Origin: Clostridia bacterium
Lineage (GTDB): Bacteria > Bacillota > Clostridia > Christensenellales > Borkfalkiaceae
Length of the DNA stretch: 6,762 nt
Assembly: GCA_029071285.1 (NCBI GenBank)
Contig: JAIEAS010000218.1
Location: 1 to 6,762, forward strand
Direction: 5' to 3'
The position numbers and the translations under genes were made by a program. The notes under the pieces were generated by a model. The model searched no databases. It was given only the letters and a program-made list of their open reading frames with translations, and was not told the DNA's origin. Of this stretch, positions 5,801 through 6,762 are shown piece after piece (the first letter of the stretch is position 1; each line of letters starts with the position of its first letter).

Positions 5801-6754
5801 TTATTCGATATCATTTAATATTTTTGCAAGCAAGACGTTCGCGGCTGCAATTTCTTTCAAAGCTTCAATTGCGGCGTTTCCGCTCTCGGTAACTTCCGCA
5901 AGCGTTAAAGCGTCGTAGTTTATTACCGCGTTTTCCCGCGCCGCCGTGTATACGGAAGTCAGCTTCAGATCACCGTTTACCGTAAAAATATACTTGGCGA
6001 ATTGCAGGTGGCGCAGAAGAGGGTGGTAGGAGTATGCAACGCCGGTATGGCCGAAGCTTGCGGGGGAGTTTTGCCTCACGGCGTGTCCGCGTTCACCGAA
6101 CGAGAGGCTGCAGCTTCCGTCTGGTAAATATTCTACATGCGGAGTCAGCACGGGCTCTGAGTCTCTGTCGGAATTGTCAACGAACTTTCCCATATCCAGA
6201 ACCGATTGCGGATACATAGTCAGATACGCTAAGTATATTTTTCTGTCGTTTCGCACGGTTTTTATTTTTTTGCCTTTGATTACGTACAGAACGCCTTTAT
6301 ATAAAACCCTGATTCTTTTTTTTCTCACTTCAACCGAGTAATGATTGCCTTCGGCGTCGTCAGCGATAAATAAATGGTCGCAGGATTTTATAAAGGCAAA
6401 TTCAACCGAGTGGCAAACCAAAAATATTGCCCAGATAATTCCAAGTCCCAAAGTTGTGATCGGAATGGCTATAAGTCCCAAACGGTTTTCGGGCGCCGCC
6501 GCAACCATAACGTAAATACTTATGGCAGTCATTATCGGAAAAATAATCGAAAAAAGGCGCAGCCCGCTGAAATATCCGCTTTGGGAGTGGCGGATTTTTT
6601 TATCGAATGCGGACCTGATACTTCCGTCGCTCACGTCGAAGGGAGAATATCTTCTTTGGCGGACAAAATGCTTAGGCTCGTTATCCGCCAGAATTATTTC
6701 CGCGATATTTTCAAAATCATCGCTTTTTTGTATTTCAAAATACGGGCAGCTCAT
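5801..6754 (-). CDS. Unrecognised protein with two transmembrane helices
   Basis: I do not recognise this 317-aa protein. Residues 1-60 are soluble and charged. A transmembrane hairpin follows (about 65-86 and 92-115) with only a short PENR turn between the helices. Residues 120-280 appear beta-rich and soluble (HLFIADD, HYSVEVRKKRIRVLYKGVLYVI), and 284-317 is an Ala-rich likely amphipathic helix. Basic residues before the first helix (KKIRHSQSGYFSGLR) suggest that both ends face the cytoplasm. The ATG at 6754 is 8 nt from the window edge and no ribosome binding site fits in those 8 nt. The frame is open to the edge, so the true start could be further upstream. Codon and base use look like the neighbours, with no sign of transfer. 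A membrane-anchored regulatory or sensor protein is possible, but no function can be assigned. Confidence 0.75.
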   Translation of the reverse strand: MSCPYFEIQKSDDFENIAEIILADNEPKHFVRQRRYSPFDVSDGSIRSAFDKKIRHSQSGYFSGLRLFSIIFPIMTAISIYVMVAAAPENRLGLIAIPITTLGLGIIWAIFLVCHSVEFAFIKSCDHLFIADDAEGNHYSVEVRKKRIRVLYKGVLYVIKGKKIKTVRNDRKIYLAYLTMYPQSVLDMGKFVDNSDRDSEPVLTPHVEYLPDGSCSLSFGERGHAVRQNSPASFGHTGVAYSYHPLLRHLQFAKYIFTVNGDLKLTSVYTAARENAVINYDALTLAEVTESGNAAIEALKEIAAANVLLAKILNDIE

Positions 6755-6762
6755 ATCTGTAT

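Overview
The window looks like chromosomal DNA of a Gram-positive anaerobe, most plausibly an uncultured gut-type Clostridia (Bacillota) lineage. I infer this from AT-rich intergenic DNA with near-consensus sigma-70/sigma-A promoters, purine-rich Shine-Dalgarno sites, a lipobox lipoprotein with a cyclophilin-like domain, a YwaF-type membrane protein and a NptA/PhoU-type phosphate transporter. The taxonomic call is an inference and cannot be made firm from this sequence. There are no tRNA or rRNA genes, CRISPR arrays, insertion sequences or phage genes.

Six protein genes fill almost the whole window. (1) 68-1804 (+): Na+/phosphate cotransporter with a C-terminal PhoU-like domain. (2) 1858-3306 (-): polytopic membrane protein whose second half resembles the YwaF/TMEM164 family, with an acidic C-terminal tail. 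(3) 3415-3984 (+): maltose/galactoside-type sugar O-acetyltransferase. (4) 3987-4484 (+): lipoprotein with a cyclophilin-like domain, 2 bp behind gene 3. (5) 4622-5758 (+): conserved YghO-like GNAT-fold protein. (6) 5801-6754 (-): unrecognised two-TM protein whose start lies near the window edge.

The layout is regular. Genes 1/2 and 5/6 are convergent pairs, and each pair shares one strong hairpin that can terminate transcription in both directions (1819-1845 and 5767-5796). Genes 2 and 3 diverge from a 108-bp region with two back-to-back promoters, both with 17-bp spacers. The gene 2 promoter is so close to its ATG, and any Shine-Dalgarno so absent, that a leaderless mRNA is predicted. Genes 3 and 4 form a tight two-gene operon. 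Gene 5 has its own consensus promoter and sits behind an unusual run of small inverted repeats (4473-4593).

I see no defence system, mobile element or clearly new multi-gene system. Most of the interest is in regulatory DNA (leaderless gene 2, the divergent promoter, the palindromes before gene 5) and in poorly characterised proteins (genes 2, 4, 5 and 6).
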